This document shows, one piece after another, positions 47,000-56,230 of a stretch of DNA of 64,000 nucleotides. Within the stretch, counting starts at the first letter, position 1; every line of letters starts with the position of its first letter. The stretch comes from Mesorhizobium sp. PAMC28654 (GTDB lineage Bacteria; Pseudomonadota; Alphaproteobacteria; Rhizobiales; Rhizobiaceae), in NCBI RefSeq assembly GCF_020616515.1, contig NZ_CP085135.1, forward strand, positions 248,001 through 312,000. Reading direction: 5' to 3'. The position numbers were made by a program, and so were the translations under genes. The notes beneath the pieces are model-generated. The model was not told where the DNA came from. It worked only from the letters and a program-made list of their open reading frames with translations, and made no database searches.

Positions 47000-47863
47000 A
47001 TGCTGGTTCCTTTCCTCATCATGCTGCGCGAGGGCATCGAAGCAGCCCTTATTGTTGGTATCATCGCGAGCTATTTGCGCCAGACGGGCCGTCGTGCGTG
47101 GTTGCCGCTGGTCTGGGTGGGCGTCGGCCTGGCTGTCGCTCTTTCTCTTGCCGTGGGCATTGCATTCGACCTTGCGAGCGGCGAGTTCCCGCAGCGCATC
47201 CAGGAGATGTTCGAGGCGGCTGTCGGGCTGGTCGCCGTCATCATCCTAACCTCCATGGTGTTCTGGATGCGAAGGGCGGCGCGCTCGATCAAGGCCGAAC
47301 TTCACGACTCGATCGACCACGCGCTGAGCACCGGCGATCATCAATCGATAGCGTTGCTGGGCATGGTGTTTTTCGCTGTTGCCCGCGAGGGACTGGAATC
47401 GGTGTTCTTCCTGCTTGCCACGTTCCAGCAAGGAGCAGAGGTCGGCATCGGCGCGCCGGTTGGCGCCGTGCTTGGACTGGCTGTCGCGGTCATCGTCGGG
47501 CTCCTCATTTATTATGGTGGCGTGAAGCTCAATCTGCGCGTGTTCTTCCGCTGGACCGGCTTCTTCATCCTGTTCGTCGCGGCGGGATTGCTCGCCGGCT
47601 CGTTGCGCGCCCTGCACGAGGCTGGGCTGTGGAACGGCCTGCAGGCGACAGCTTTCGATCTCAGTTCCATCCTGCCCGTCGATAGCGCACTGGGGTCGGT
47701 GCTGGCCGGCATATTGGGGTATCAGGACCAGCCGACAGTCGGCGAGGTGCTGGTCTACCTGCTCTACCTCGTTCCAGCGCTGATCCTTTTCATTCCCGCG
47801 CCGCCCGCGCCGGTTTCTCCCCAGCCAGCGGCGGACGGTTCGCGCCGTCCCGGCACCATTTGA
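47000..47863 (+). CDS. efeU: FTR1-family iron permease EfeU
   Basis: Inner-membrane permease for oxidised iron. 287 residues with about seven hydrophobic helices and the two ferric-binding REXXE motifs: LREGIEAALIVG near residue 9 and AREGLESVFFL near residue 130. A conserved SYLRQTGRR loop follows helix 1. It is the first gene of the efeU-efeO-efeB set, with 4 bp to efeO. The family works with periplasmic EfeO and EfeB. Confidence 0.93.
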   Translation: MLVPFLIMLREGIEAALIVGIIASYLRQTGRRAWLPLVWVGVGLAVALSLAVGIAFDLASGEFPQRIQEMFEAAVGLVAVIILTSMVFWMRRAARSIKAELHDSIDHALSTGDHQSIALLGMVFFAVAREGLESVFFLLATFQQGAEVGIGAPVGAVLGLAVAVIVGLLIYYGGVKLNLRVFFRWTGFFILFVAAGLLAGSLRALHEAGLWNGLQATAFDLSSILPVDSALGSVLAGILGYQDQPTVGEVLVYLLYLVPALILFIPAPPAPVSPQPAADGSRRPGTI

Positions 47864-47867
47864 GGCA

Positions 47868-49085
47868 ATGGCGATGTCAGGCGGAGTGAAACAGTCTCAG
47901 ATCGGCGCCGTCGCGGCTTTCCTGGCGATCGCGGCGGGTGGTGGCTACTACGCCTGGCAAAAGGGCGGTGACACGGGTGCGCCCAAGCCCGTTGCCGGAG
48001 CAACCGCGCCGGCCGTCCAGCCCGCCAGCGCAACCCCAGGCAAGACCGCGGAGGCGACGGTTACCGTCAACGCCAGGGCATGCGACCCCGAGGACATGAC
48101 CGTGCCGGCGGGCAAGGTGACCTTCTCGATCGTCAACAAGAGCACGCGCGCGCTGGAGTGGGAAATCCTCACCGGCGTCATGGTGGTGGACGAGCGCGAG
48201 AACATCGCGCCGGGCTTTACGCAGAAGCTGACGACCACGCTTGAGCCCGGTGACTACGAAATCACCTGCGGCCTGCTCAGCAATCCCAAGGGCAAGCTTC
48301 ATGTCACCGGCACCATGCCGGCTTCCGTGAAGCCGAAACTGGTCGACCTGATCGGACCGATGGCCGAATACAAGGTCTATCTTGGCGGAGAAGCGGCGGC
48401 GCTTGGCGAGGCGACTGTCAAATTCGCCGATGCCATCAAGGCCGGCGATCTCGACGCCGCCCGCAAGCTCTACGCACCGGCGCGCGTCCATTATGAGAGC
48501 ATCAAGCCGATCGCCGAACTCTTCTCCGATCTCGACGCGGCCATCGATGCCAACGCGGCCGCCTATGACAAGAAGGAAGCCGATCCCGGCTTTGGTGGTT
48601 TTCACCGCATTGAATATGGGCTGTTCGCGCAATCGAATGCCGCCGGCCTGGCACCTCTGGCCGACAAGCTCTCCACCGATATCGCGCAACTTGGCGAGCG
48701 GCTGAAGACGCTTACCGTTCCTCCAGACAAGATGGCGGCCGGTGCCGCCAGCCTGATCGAGCAGGTAGCTTCGTCAAGGATCGCGGGCGAGGGCGGTCGC
48801 TACAGCCGAACCGAGCTGTGGGACATCCAGGCCAATGTCGACGGCGCGAGGAAGATCGTCGACCTTCTGCGACCCGTGCTTGCAAAAGCCGACGGCGCAC
48901 TGACGAACCGCATCGATGCCGATTTCTCGGCGGCTGGCGCAATCCTGGCCAGATACCGCGCCGCCGACGGTTCCTTCGCAACCTACGACAAGGTGTCCGA
49001 AGACGACCGCACTGCCCTGCAGCAGGCAATGGCCAAGCTTGCGGGCGATCTCGCGGGGCTTTCCGACGCCCTTGGGCTGGCTTGA
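47868..49085 (+). CDS. efeO: EfeO: cupredoxin-like plus M75 (imelysin-type) iron uptake protein
   Basis: 405 residues with an N-terminal membrane helix (GAVAAFLAIAAGGGYYAW). The first domain is cupredoxin-like (VTVNARACDPEDMTVPAGKV to DYEITCGLLSNPKGKLHVTG) with possible metal ligands Cys and Glu. The second is the M75 domain containing the GFHRIEYGLF HxxE-type motif and EQVASSRIAGEGGRYSRTELWD. It presumably binds iron in the periplasm and passes it to EfeU. Confidence 0.92.
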   Translation: MAMSGGVKQSQIGAVAAFLAIAAGGGYYAWQKGGDTGAPKPVAGATAPAVQPASATPGKTAEATVTVNARACDPEDMTVPAGKVTFSIVNKSTRALEWEILTGVMVVDERENIAPGFTQKLTTTLEPGDYEITCGLLSNPKGKLHVTGTMPASVKPKLVDLIGPMAEYKVYLGGEAAALGEATVKFADAIKAGDLDAARKLYAPARVHYESIKPIAELFSDLDAAIDANAAAYDKKEADPGFGGFHRIEYGLFAQSNAAGLAPLADKLSTDIAQLGERLKTLTVPPDKMAAGAASLIEQVASSRIAGEGGRYSRTELWDIQANVDGARKIVDLLRPVLAKADGALTNRIDADFSAAGAILARYRAADGSFATYDKVSEDDRTALQQAMAKLAGDLAGLSDALGLA

Positions 49086-49095
49086 GGTGAAGACC

Positions 49096-50442
49096 ATGAC
49101 AGAGAAATCCGTCGATAATACCAAACAGTCGGGCATGGGCCCGTCGCTGGACCGCCGCCGTTTGCTTTTGGGCCTGGGTGCCGCGGGTGGTGCGATCGTC
49201 AGCGCCTCCACGGCTCGTGCCGACGGTTGCCCGATGGCGGCGGCTGGCGTTGCGGCCCTGGCGGCGATTGACGACCGCCAGCCATTCCATGGCAACCACC
49301 AGGCCGGAATCATCTCGTCGCGACCACCCGCGGGACTGGTGGTCGCCTTTGATGTGCTGGTCAGGAAGCGATCCGATCTTCAACGTCTCATGCGCACCCT
49401 GACCGACCGGATCGCGTTCCTGATGGAGGGTGGCGCCGCACCGGTGGGGGAGCTGGATTTTCCGCCTCCCGATTCCGGGTTGCTCGGGCCTGTCGTCTCG
49501 CCGGACAATCTCACCATAACGGTCGCCGTCGGCGCGTCTCTGTTTGACGGTCGCTTCGGCCTTGCTGGCGTCAAGCCGGCAAGACTCACGACGATGCACC
49601 AGTTTCCCAATGATGCGCTGGAGGCCAACCGCTGTCACGGCGACCTCTTGCTGCAGATCTGCTCGAATACAGCGGAGACCAACATCCATGCGCTGCGCGA
49701 CGTGGTGAAACACACACCCGACCTCCTTATGATGCGCTGGCAGCAGGATGGTTTCGTGCCAGCGCCGCGCGAGCCCGACGAGCGCAAGGAGTCACCGCGC
49801 AACATGCTCGGCTTCAAGGATGGCACCGCCAATCCAGACTCGTCCGACGCGGCCTTGATGGACCGGATCGTCTGGGTGCGGCAGGACGCGAACGAACAGG
49901 GCTGGGCCGCCGGCGGCACCTACCAGGTGGTGCGCGTCATCCGCAATTTCGTCGAGCGCTGGGACCGTACGCGGCTTGTCGAACAGCAGACGATCATCGG
50001 TCGCGACAAATATTCAGGTGCGCCGCTCGCCATGAAGGCGGAGCGAGACGTCCCCCAATATGCTGAAGACCCCAAGGGAGACAAGATTCCCCTGGACGCC
50101 CACATCCGGCTCGCAAACCCGCGCACGGCGGCGACCGATGCCAATCTGATCCTGCGCCGTCCCTTCAATTTCTCGCGCGGAGTGACCAAGGCGGGGCAGC
50201 TCGACATGGGTCTTCTGTTCATCTGCTTCCAGGCGGACCTCGATGCCGGCTTCATCGCCGTCCAGAACCGGCTGAATGGCGAGCCTCTGGAGGAGTACAT
50301 CAAGCCCGTCGGCGGCGGCTATTTCTTCGCCCTTCCCGGTGTGCCGGATCAACACAGCTATCTCGGCCAATCCATGCTGGAGGCGGCCGGACGTTTCGAT
50401 CAATCCGAAGAAAATCCTTTAGCAACAAAGAAAGGAGCCTGA
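49096..50442 (+). CDS. efeB: Dyp-type heme peroxidase EfeB
   Basis: 448 residues from the ATG at 49096. It carries a twin-arginine signal (SLDRRRLLLGLGAAGGAIVSA), so it is a likely TatABC client. The Dyp hallmark GxxDG appears as MLGFKDGTANPDSSD near residue 235 with the distal Asp; the later IRNFVERWDRT segment and DMGLLFICFQADLD are also typical. EfeB is proposed to oxidise ferrous iron or act on heme. It lies between efeO and a second efeO-like gene. Confidence 0.92.
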   Translation: MTEKSVDNTKQSGMGPSLDRRRLLLGLGAAGGAIVSASTARADGCPMAAAGVAALAAIDDRQPFHGNHQAGIISSRPPAGLVVAFDVLVRKRSDLQRLMRTLTDRIAFLMEGGAAPVGELDFPPPDSGLLGPVVSPDNLTITVAVGASLFDGRFGLAGVKPARLTTMHQFPNDALEANRCHGDLLLQICSNTAETNIHALRDVVKHTPDLLMMRWQQDGFVPAPREPDERKESPRNMLGFKDGTANPDSSDAALMDRIVWVRQDANEQGWAAGGTYQVVRVIRNFVERWDRTRLVEQQTIIGRDKYSGAPLAMKAERDVPQYAEDPKGDKIPLDAHIRLANPRTAATDANLILRRPFNFSRGVTKAGQLDMGLLFICFQADLDAGFIAVQNRLNGEPLEEYIKPVGGGYFFALPGVPDQHSYLGQSMLEAAGRFDQSEENPLATKKGA

Positions 50443-50445
50443 AAC

Positions 50446-51267
50446 ATGAACTTTCGTTCCATCGCGCTTGCCGGCGTCTGCGGTTTTGCGCTGTCGAATA
50501 TCGCCTGGGCAGCCATCGATCCGATGGCGCTTGTCCAACCGGTAGCCGACTACAAGGTCTACGTCTCCAAGGGCGTCGATGATCTCGTCGCCCAGACAGA
50601 GAAATTCACGGCGGCCGTGAAGGCCGACAGGCTTGACGAGGCAAAGGCACTCTACGCACCGACGCGCGTCCACTACGAAGCGATCGAGCCGATCGCCGAA
50701 CTCTTTTCGGACCTCGACGGATCGATCGATTCTCGCGCCAGCGACCATGAGAAGGCGGAACAGGATCCAGGCTTCACCGGCTTCCACCGTATCGAATACG
50801 CGCTCTTCGTGGAAGGCTCCACAAAGGACATGCACGACTTCGCCGACAAGCTGAATGCCGACGTGCTCGACCTTCAGAAGCGGGTGAAGACGCTGACCAT
50901 TCCGCCCGACAAGATGGTGGGCGGCGCGGCGGGCCTGATCGAGGAAGTCGCATCGTCCAAGATCAGCGGCGAAGAGGATCGCTACAGCCATACCGATCTG
51001 TGGGATTTCCAGGCCAATGTCGATGGTGCTGAAAAGATCGTCGATCTGCTGCGGCCGCTGACTACCCAGGCTGACAAGGGCCTGTCCGACAAGATCGATG
51101 GCAACTTCAAGACCGTCGATGACATCCTGGCCAAATATCGCGCCGCCGACGGATCATTCGCCGCCTATGACAAGCTCACCGGCGATGACCGCAAGGCATT
51201 GCAGGGGCCGGTGACCGCGCTGGCCGAGGATCTGTCGACGCTTCAGGGCACGCTCGGCCTCAAGTAG
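50446..51267 (+). CDS. EfeM/EfeO-like M75 domain protein without cupredoxin domain
   Basis: 273 residues with a Sec signal peptide ([18 protein letters not shown]). It comprises only the M75 domain: [35 protein letters not shown] (HxxE motif) and [33 protein letters not shown]. It is clearly paralogous to the C-terminal domain of the EfeO two genes upstream. It begins 3 bp after the efeB stop, so it belongs to the operon. Such stand-alone copies are usually called EfeM. Confidence 0.9.
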   Translation: MNFRSIALAGVCGFALSNIAWAAIDPMALVQPVADYKVYVSKGVDDLVAQTEKFTAAVKADRLDEAKALYAPTRVHYEAIEPIAELFSDLDGSIDSRASDHEKAEQDPGFTGFHRIEYALFVEGSTKDMHDFADKLNADVLDLQKRVKTLTIPPDKMVGGAAGLIEEVASSKISGEEDRYSHTDLWDFQANVDGAEKIVDLLRPLTTQADKGLSDKIDGNFKTVDDILAKYRAADGSFAAYDKLTGDDRKALQGPVTALAEDLSTLQGTLGLK

Positions 51268-51356
51268 GACTGTGGCGTCGCGGGCGAGGGGGACTTCGCC
51301 CGCGATGGCAAGACTTTGTCCTGAAGAGCACAGCGAGTGCTGACATCGATTCTGGA

Positions 51357-51398
51357 TAAAAAGCCCGCTGTCCGTTCTGGTGGACAGCGGGCTCTTTG
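51357..51398 (+). terminator. Rho-independent terminator of the efe operon
   Basis: AAAAAGCCCGCTGTCC pairs with GGACAGCGGGCTCTTT around GTTCTGGT, a strong 14-bp stem with A- and T-rich flanks, about 90 bp after the last gene. No gene is seen between this hairpin and 51611. Confidence 0.85.
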
Positions 51399-51610
51399 CA
51401 TGACTAGCCCCGTCTATGCGGGGGGGCAAGGGACTAGCCTTGGCCACCATCAAGCCGAATCGTAGGCAAGTCCAGCCAAGGAACGACCTCCAAAGGTATA
51501 GCCATATGTCCGATGGTATAGTTGCGGCTTCCGAAAGCTGGCATCGCGTGGCGGGCCATTGGCGTCTTCGGCCTTGAAAGGTCGAAAGGTTTGAAGTTCA
51601 GTGCGCCGAC

Positions 51611-51889
51611 ATGCTTTTGACCGCTATCGTTCTTGCCCAAATACTCGATCCGATCAGGATCATCCTGGTAGGCATCGCTTTTTTCGTCAGCAGGCTGGTG
51701 GAACACCAGGGTGCCCGGTTGCTCGGGCTCATCGTGGCGCTCGCGGCGATCGCTGCTTTTTTCCCGTTCGTCATCTTCGGCCAAACTGGCGGCGCCGCAT
51801 GGATTTCGGCGGCAGTCGGCGTAATCTCGAACGTGCTTATCGTTCTCGTGCTGGCCGGGCTCCAGAAACTATACCGCCGGGTTTTCTGA
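51611..51889 (+). CDS. Small integral membrane protein, hypothetical
   Basis: 92 residues with three hydrophobic segments (LLTAIVLAQIL, LLGLIVALAAIAAFFPFVIF, AAVGVISNVLIVLVLAGL) and a basic tail (KLYRRVF). No family recognised. It converges with the porin-like gene on the minus strand. Confidence 0.6.
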   Translation: MLLTAIVLAQILDPIRIILVGIAFFVSRLVEHQGARLLGLIVALAAIAAFFPFVIFGQTGGAAWISAAVGVISNVLIVLVLAGLQKLYRRVF

Positions 51890-51922
51890 TCTGGACCAGC
51901 ATGGCGCAAACCGCGCGGTTTG

Positions 51923-52425
51923 CTACCAGGTCAGCTGCACGCCTGCATTTCCGCCGACACTATGCCCGGCAAACGCGATGCCAGCCGTTCCTGTCAGTCG
52001 GCCGCTGCCACCCGCAAAAAGACCCTCGTCAAGAACCGCAGCCCCTGTGAGACCCATGGCGTTCGACACGCCCGCGTTGCCCCAATTGACGCGCAGGCCG
52101 AAATGCTCTCCGGCGACCAAGTCCGGACTGGTCAAGGCTGCTGCTATCGAGGCATTTTCGAAGGCACGAGCGACACGATTGTCGATGTCGTCGACGCTCT
52201 CCGCGAGCGCGGTCTTGGATGTCACCACTCCGTCTTCGGTCGCTCTCTTCGTGACCCCGGTGTCGGCGTTTATGCAGGTGTCGGTGCCCGGGCTGTAGTA
52301 GTATTGCGCACCGTAGAGAGAGAGCATACTTTCACGTATTGAACCGGCGCTGCGAAGCCCGGCGCTATGGCACCAACCGTTCCCGACAGAGCCCCAAGCA
52401 AGATGTAACGATTTATCCTGAACAC
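51923..52425 (-). pseudogene. Small porin_2-like outer membrane protein, frameshifted at a CT repeat
   Basis: The N-terminus begins at GTG (52425) after a GGGAGGGG ribosome site: FRINRYILLGALSGTVGAIA, a signal peptide ending in FAAP, then VQYVKVCSL. The next part is in another frame: YGAQYYYSPGTDTCINADTG, the porin_2 opening (VCxxYGxxxYYxPGTxTC). The joined protein of about 165 residues ends VGGNAGVQLTW, with a barrel-type terminal aromatic. The frames meet in a (CT)5 run (+ strand AG run, 52315-52324); one repeat fewer restores VCSLYGAQ. It is much shorter than full porins. Confidence 0.65.
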
Positions 52426-52603
52426 GTGCCCCTCCCAATTGGCGAAAATGTTACCGTTAACGCAGTGGCGCATGGACAAGCTTCGCCTGTCAACGGGGCC
52501 GGCGCCGTCGACAATCCGGATCCTGTGGGGTTCTCCGAAATCGGGAATCTGTTGCTCGCGCGCAACAACCAGTCGGCAGGGCGAGCCGGTCGAAAATCTG
52601 GGC

Positions 52604-53395
52604 CTATCGGCTCATGTCCGCCAATGCATCGCGCATCGCGGAACTGGTAATGCCGAATATGCCTCCGTAGAGGAAGGTCAAATCTATGATGACGAACATC
52701 ACGCTGGCGACGGCTACGACTGAGATTGCCAGGACGATCGCACTCAACAGTCGCCGGGGGACTTGCAGGCCAAAGCTAAAGAACACCAGCACCAGCCAGA
52801 AGCTGACTATGCCACTGTATGAATTGCTGTCCGCGCGTTCTGAATCTTCAATGACCGCCCAACGGCTCTCTTCAACCATTGTGAAATTCAATCGGCACCT
52901 GGCAGCCATGTTTATGTGCGCAGTATCTGCCGGCGCGACAGAGTCGATCAATGATCCGATTTCGTTCATGAGGGTCTTTAGTGCTGCATCTTCGCCGCTT
53001 ATGGCCATGTGACGGACATCCGGCATGCCCTCGACGACGGGCGCGGCCTCATGCGGCCACGTGCTCGCTAAAACCGCTGCGGTATATTGGCGAAGACGTA
53101 GTCTTGTCGGATCCATATCGGGGCCGAGATTTCGAAGGCACTCGTCGAGACGTGCCAATTTGGCGGCATAGAGAGAGCGATCACGGTTGGCGGCATCAAA
53201 AGCCGATTTCGCCGAAGATAACTGCAGGCTTAGAACCAAGGCGGCGAAGGTGACGAGGAGACCCGTGCCCAGGCTTACCGCATCCATATTGTCCTTAGAA
53301 AAATGGTCTTCGGGAAGCCAGGCCCGCAACACCACGCCACCGACCGCGCTTACGCCGAACAGTGCCAAAAACCCAAGCCCGTAAAGTATTTCCAT
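52604..53395 (-). CDS. DUF4239 (bestrophin-like) membrane protein
   Basis: 263 residues from the ATG at 53395 (MEILYGLGFLALFGVSAVGG). Two N-terminal helices, a central soluble part with SLYAAKLARLDECLRNLG, and two C-terminal helices with FWLVLVFFSFGLQVPRR and FVIIDLTFLYGGIFGITSS, which match the DUF4239 pattern. Function unknown; relatives are described as bestrophin-like channels on remote similarity. Confidence 0.75.
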   Translation of the reverse strand: MEILYGLGFLALFGVSAVGGVVLRAWLPEDHFSKDNMDAVSLGTGLLVTFAALVLSLQLSSAKSAFDAANRDRSLYAAKLARLDECLRNLGPDMDPTRLRLRQYTAAVLASTWPHEAAPVVEGMPDVRHMAISGEDAALKTLMNEIGSLIDSVAPADTAHINMAARCRLNFTMVEESRWAVIEDSERADSNSYSGIVSFWLVLVFFSFGLQVPRRLLSAIVLAISVVAVASVMFVIIDLTFLYGGIFGITSSAMRDALADMSR

Positions 53396-53500
53396 CACGC
53401 AAAGTGGCCGGAAACTCGGCAATTGTGCCGCTTGATGTCTTGGCTTTGAAAGTATCGCCCCCAGCCAAACTATGCAAGCAGTGGCCTAACAGTGGCGGGT

Positions 53501-53607
53501 CTAAAGCGCGTCGCGTCGAAACGGATTCATGCGACGCGCTTTAGTTCTTTTGTTTTCATGCATGTCGTTCTCCCAAAACCGAGGTCACTTTTGGGCGACA
53601 TGCATTA
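53501..53607. repeat. Intergenic palindromic repeat, family 1, copy 2
   Basis: First hairpin CTAAAGCGCGTCGC/GCGACGCGCTTTAG; second ATGCATGTCG/CGACATGCAT around CCCAAAA/TTTTGGG. The arrangement and the TTTTGTTTT-type linker match 13199-13290, though the first stem differs in sequence while staying complementary, a sign of selection or spread as a structured unit. Confidence 0.8.
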
Positions 53608-53779
53608 GCCTTTCTGCTCGTCCAGCTTGCCAATGAGTTCCCGGATCGCGGACGTGTTTCTCCTCAATCGCCTTGGTGTTGGTCCGTGCAACCTCTCTTG
53701 GTGTGGGCGAAGCCTCCATCGAGGCACTAACGCGCTGTCTTAGGCGTGACGTGGCGGGGCGGATCTTGTCTGCTCCGCA

Positions 53780-54000
53780 GATGCCGCCTGTTGCGGCACT
53801 CGTCTATTGTGCGCCAACTCCGCAACGGCTTGCCGGTTCGTCTGGTCGCGGCTCTGCACGACACAAGCACTCGAATGATCGAGACGCATTATTCGTCGGC
53901 TATCATCGACGCGCTCGACGAATTGTCAGCTGGGGCAGTCGTGCCCCTCATGCCTCCCGAGAGCAATGACGACAAGGTTGTGCCGTTGCGCGCCGGATAG
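53780..54000 (+). pseudogene. Tyrosine recombinase (integrase) C-terminal remnant
   Basis: The readable part begins RHSSIVRQLRNGLPVRLVAA and continues LHDTSTRMIETHYSSAIIDA to VVPLRAG. RHSxxxR, the H..TS..MIE.HY block with the active-site Tyr, and the distal tail are those of phage/ICE-type integrases. No catalytic N-terminal half is found in any frame upstream, where the palindromic repeat lies. It is a decayed fragment and marks past integration in this accessory region. Confidence 0.7.
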
Positions 54001-54147
54001 AGCTTCACAGATCGCAGGGGATAGGACGGCGGGCAGCGTTGCCTGTTAGCAACACCTAATTGAAATTGCTTGAGAATGCCGAAGGGTGGGATTTTCTAAA
54101 TTAGACAATGCTTCTATGCCAAGCGAGGGGTAAATGGGGCTTTGAAA

Positions 54148-54828
54148 ATGAAATTTGCGATTCTCACGGCGTTGATTGTGGCTGCTTCCTCGGGCGCAGC
54201 ATCCGCTGCCGACGCCGTCATCACGACGGAGCCGGCGCCCGCAGCCTACAATTGGTCGGGTGCTTATGTCGGCGGCCAGATTGGCTACGGATGGGGCAAC
54301 GACAAATGGTCCTTCCAAGGCATCAATTATACCGTTCCAGCCAAGCCGGATGGCTTCTTGGGCGGCATATATGGTGGCTACAATTGGCAGGTCGGTAACG
54401 GGTTTGTTCTCGGCGCCGATGCGGATTTCACGTTTTCGGACATGAAGGAAAGCGGCATCAGCGGCGATGATGGCGGCGCGCCGGACGCCAGGTATGGCTA
54501 TGGGTCCAAAATTGACTGGACGGCGGCCCTTCGAGGAAGGGTTGGCTACGGCATCGATCGCTTCCTGCCCTACGTCGCCGGTGGCGTAGCATTTGCTCAT
54601 CAGAACGTGAGCGCGAGCCTATCCGCCCCATTTTCGGAGAGCGCGACCCGAACCGGGTGGACGGTAGGGGTGGGCTTGGACTACGCGGTAACCGACAATT
54701 TGATCGTTAGGGCGGAGTACCGCTACAGCGATTTCGGCAAGAAGACATTTTCGCCCGTTGACTGGACGCCCTTCGACGATCGGCTCTCCGTCAACGACAT
54801 CCGCGTTGGCGTCGCATACAAGTTCTGA
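54148..54828 (+). CDS. Outer membrane beta-barrel protein (Omp25/Omp31 type)
   Basis: 226 residues from the ATG at 54148 (MKFAILTALIVAASSGAASA), a clear signal peptide. The mature part opens with YNWSGAYVGGQIGYGWGNDKW and GGIYGGYNWQVGNGFVLGAD. It alternates strands up to VGLDYAVTDNLIVRAEYRYSDFG and ends DIRVGVAYKF, with the C-terminal Phe of BamA-recognised barrels. This matches rhizobial/Brucella Omp25-31 proteins, which contribute to envelope stability. A terminator follows. Confidence 0.92.
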   Translation: MKFAILTALIVAASSGAASAADAVITTEPAPAAYNWSGAYVGGQIGYGWGNDKWSFQGINYTVPAKPDGFLGGIYGGYNWQVGNGFVLGADADFTFSDMKESGISGDDGGAPDARYGYGSKIDWTAALRGRVGYGIDRFLPYVAGGVAFAHQNVSASLSAPFSESATRTGWTVGVGLDYAVTDNLIVRAEYRYSDFGKKTFSPVDWTPFDDRLSVNDIRVGVAYKF

Positions 54829-54851
54829 ACAGCGCCTGAATACCACGTTAC

Positions 54852-54888
54852 CGGCCCGCGCTCTCCACCAGAGGCGCGGGTTTTCATT
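54852..54888 (+). terminator. Rho-independent terminator after the Omp25-like gene
   Basis: CCCGCGCTCT pairs with AGAGGCGCGGG around a CCACC loop, followed by TTTTCATT. It lies about 25 bp after the barrel gene stop. Confidence 0.8.
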
Positions 54889-54912
54889 TGCCGGCAGAAG
54901 AAGGAAATTTCC

Positions 54913-55119
54913 ATGGCTTCGACGACCGCAGCGCTAGTCTGGTATATGGTAATCGCCAGCCCCGGAAACGGCTTGGTCGTGCTGCCTAGCACCTTCGACA
55001 AGCGGGAACAGTGCACCGCTGCCATCGCCGAGTATCAGAAGCAACCGACGCCGGCCGGCTGGTCGCTTCAGTGCGTGCCGAGCGCGTCGCCTTTCACCGA
55101 CAATGGTTCGGCAGAGTAG
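54913..55119 (+). CDS. Small hypothetical protein
   Basis: 68 residues beginning MASTTAALVWYMVIASPGNG, with a central REQCTAAIAEYQ and two cysteines (EQCTA and LQCVP), possibly a disulfide. An AGAAGGAAA sequence lies upstream. The N-terminus is weakly hydrophobic and may be a signal. Short proteins with a xxCxxAxxEYQ segment are common in rhizobia, but I cannot name the family. Confidence 0.55.
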   Translation: MASTTAALVWYMVIASPGNGLVVLPSTFDKREQCTAAIAEYQKQPTPAGWSLQCVPSASPFTDNGSAE

Positions 55120-55280
55120 CTATCCTCCCCAAGCGCAAGGCCTGCGGCCAGCTATGTGCCTGTGCAGGCAATCGATGAGGAAAGCGAGACGGCCCCATAA
55201 AAAGGTTGGCTTCGTGGCATAAAAGCCCATGCGCCAGCGTTAGTGCAGGATGAGGGTTCGCGCTCGGGAGGAAATCCATC

Positions 55281-55583
55281 ATGCGCACCATGCTCGTTCT
55301 TGCTCTGCTTGCCTTTGCTATGCCTGCCTATGCCGCCAACCATGCAGTCCAGATCAAGGGCATGAAATTCAACCCGGCGAAAATCTCGGTCGCCGTTGGC
55401 GATACCATCACTTTCACCAATGCCGACCCGATGACACACACCGCCACCGCGCTTGACGGCTCCTTCGACACCGGCCGTCTCGCCACCGGCACGAGTGCCA
55501 AGGTCAAGGTATCGGCGGCCGGCGCGCACCCGTTCCATTGTGCGATCCACAGCTCGATGAAGGGCACTGTCACAGCGAAATAG
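55281..55583 (+). CDS. Exported cupredoxin-family copper protein
   Basis: 100 residues with a signal peptide (MRTMLVLALLAFAMPAYA). The mature domain is plastocyanin/pseudoazurin-like: IKGMKFNPAKISVAVGDTIT, then NADPMTHTATA (His ligand) and FHCAIHSSMKGTV (Cys, His and Met ligands). It is a type 1 copper electron carrier, small in size. No partner gene is adjacent. Confidence 0.9.
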   Translation: MRTMLVLALLAFAMPAYAANHAVQIKGMKFNPAKISVAVGDTITFTNADPMTHTATALDGSFDTGRLATGTSAKVKVSAAGAHPFHCAIHSSMKGTVTAK

Positions 55584-55761
55584 CAGCACGCTGGGCTGTT
55601 TTCCGCGCGGCGCGTGATTATCGATTTGAAAATCACGTCACACGGAATGACTCGCTAACCGATTGTCGCAAGCGTAGAATCCAATTGTCGCTGGCCACTT
55701 AGCGGGCGCTGGCGCTTGGAAGAGCCGATCACGCTTTCGCCCCTCTGGAGGGAGAGAGCAT

Positions 55762-55989
55762 ATGCTTTTGAATGGCATTGCCGATTCGGAACAAATGACG
55801 ATCCTCGCCAAGGCTTTGAATGACCATTGCTTAGCCTTTGGTATCTCGGATGAATCGGAACGTGAGTTGATCGCGGTGCTGGTCATGTCGCTGTTCAACA
55901 ACGGCGCGATAAGCGCTGAGGAATTGAAGGCCGGCCTTAACGGGGTTTTAGATCGCAATCGGCGCTATGAGCAGCAGCGTCACGGCTAG
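55762..55989 (+). CDS. Small hypothetical helical protein
   Basis: 75 residues starting MLLNGIADSEQMTILAKALN, preceded by GGAGGGAGAG at about 55747-55757, a strong ribosome site. The composition suggests helices (ISDESERELIAVLVMSLFNN then GAISAEELKAGLNGVL). No family recognised; similar short proteins occur in rhizobia. Confidence 0.65.
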   Translation: MLLNGIADSEQMTILAKALNDHCLAFGISDESERELIAVLVMSLFNNGAISAEELKAGLNGVLDRNRRYEQQRHG

Positions 55990-56035
55990 ACCGCTACCCA
56001 GCCATGGCAGCCAGCTTCAAGTCCGTCATCGCCCG

Positions 56036-56230
56036 TCACCGTGGCGGCCAATTCGGAAACCCTTGAGGTTTAGCCTGGCTGATTACCCTTGCTTCTCTAA
56101 GGATCGAGGCATGGTTGAGGCCGACCATCGATATCATTTCGCGAATTTGTACCTCAGTGACTTGCGATTCGCGCGCCAGAGCGCGGACGCCGTCAGGCGC
56201 CATTTCGGGCCGTTTCGTTTCTTCGACCAT
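56036..56230 (-). CDS. Small hypothetical protein
   Basis: 64 residues: MVEETKRPEMAPDGVRALAR then ESQVTEVQIREMISMVGLNH and ASILREARVI. The layout resembles short rhizobial helical proteins (DUF3606-like), but the match is weak. It is monocistronic. The 297 bp to the next gene (56231-56527) contain no feature I can support. Confidence 0.5.
   Translation of the reverse strand: MVEETKRPEMAPDGVRALARESQVTEVQIREMISMVGLNHASILREARVISQAKPQGFPNWPPR

Noticed and set aside
53609..53690. Short minus-strand peptide ending RELIGKLDEQKG
   Set aside because: Looks like the tail of a small protein, but two frames are needed and no start is visible, so it is not annotated.
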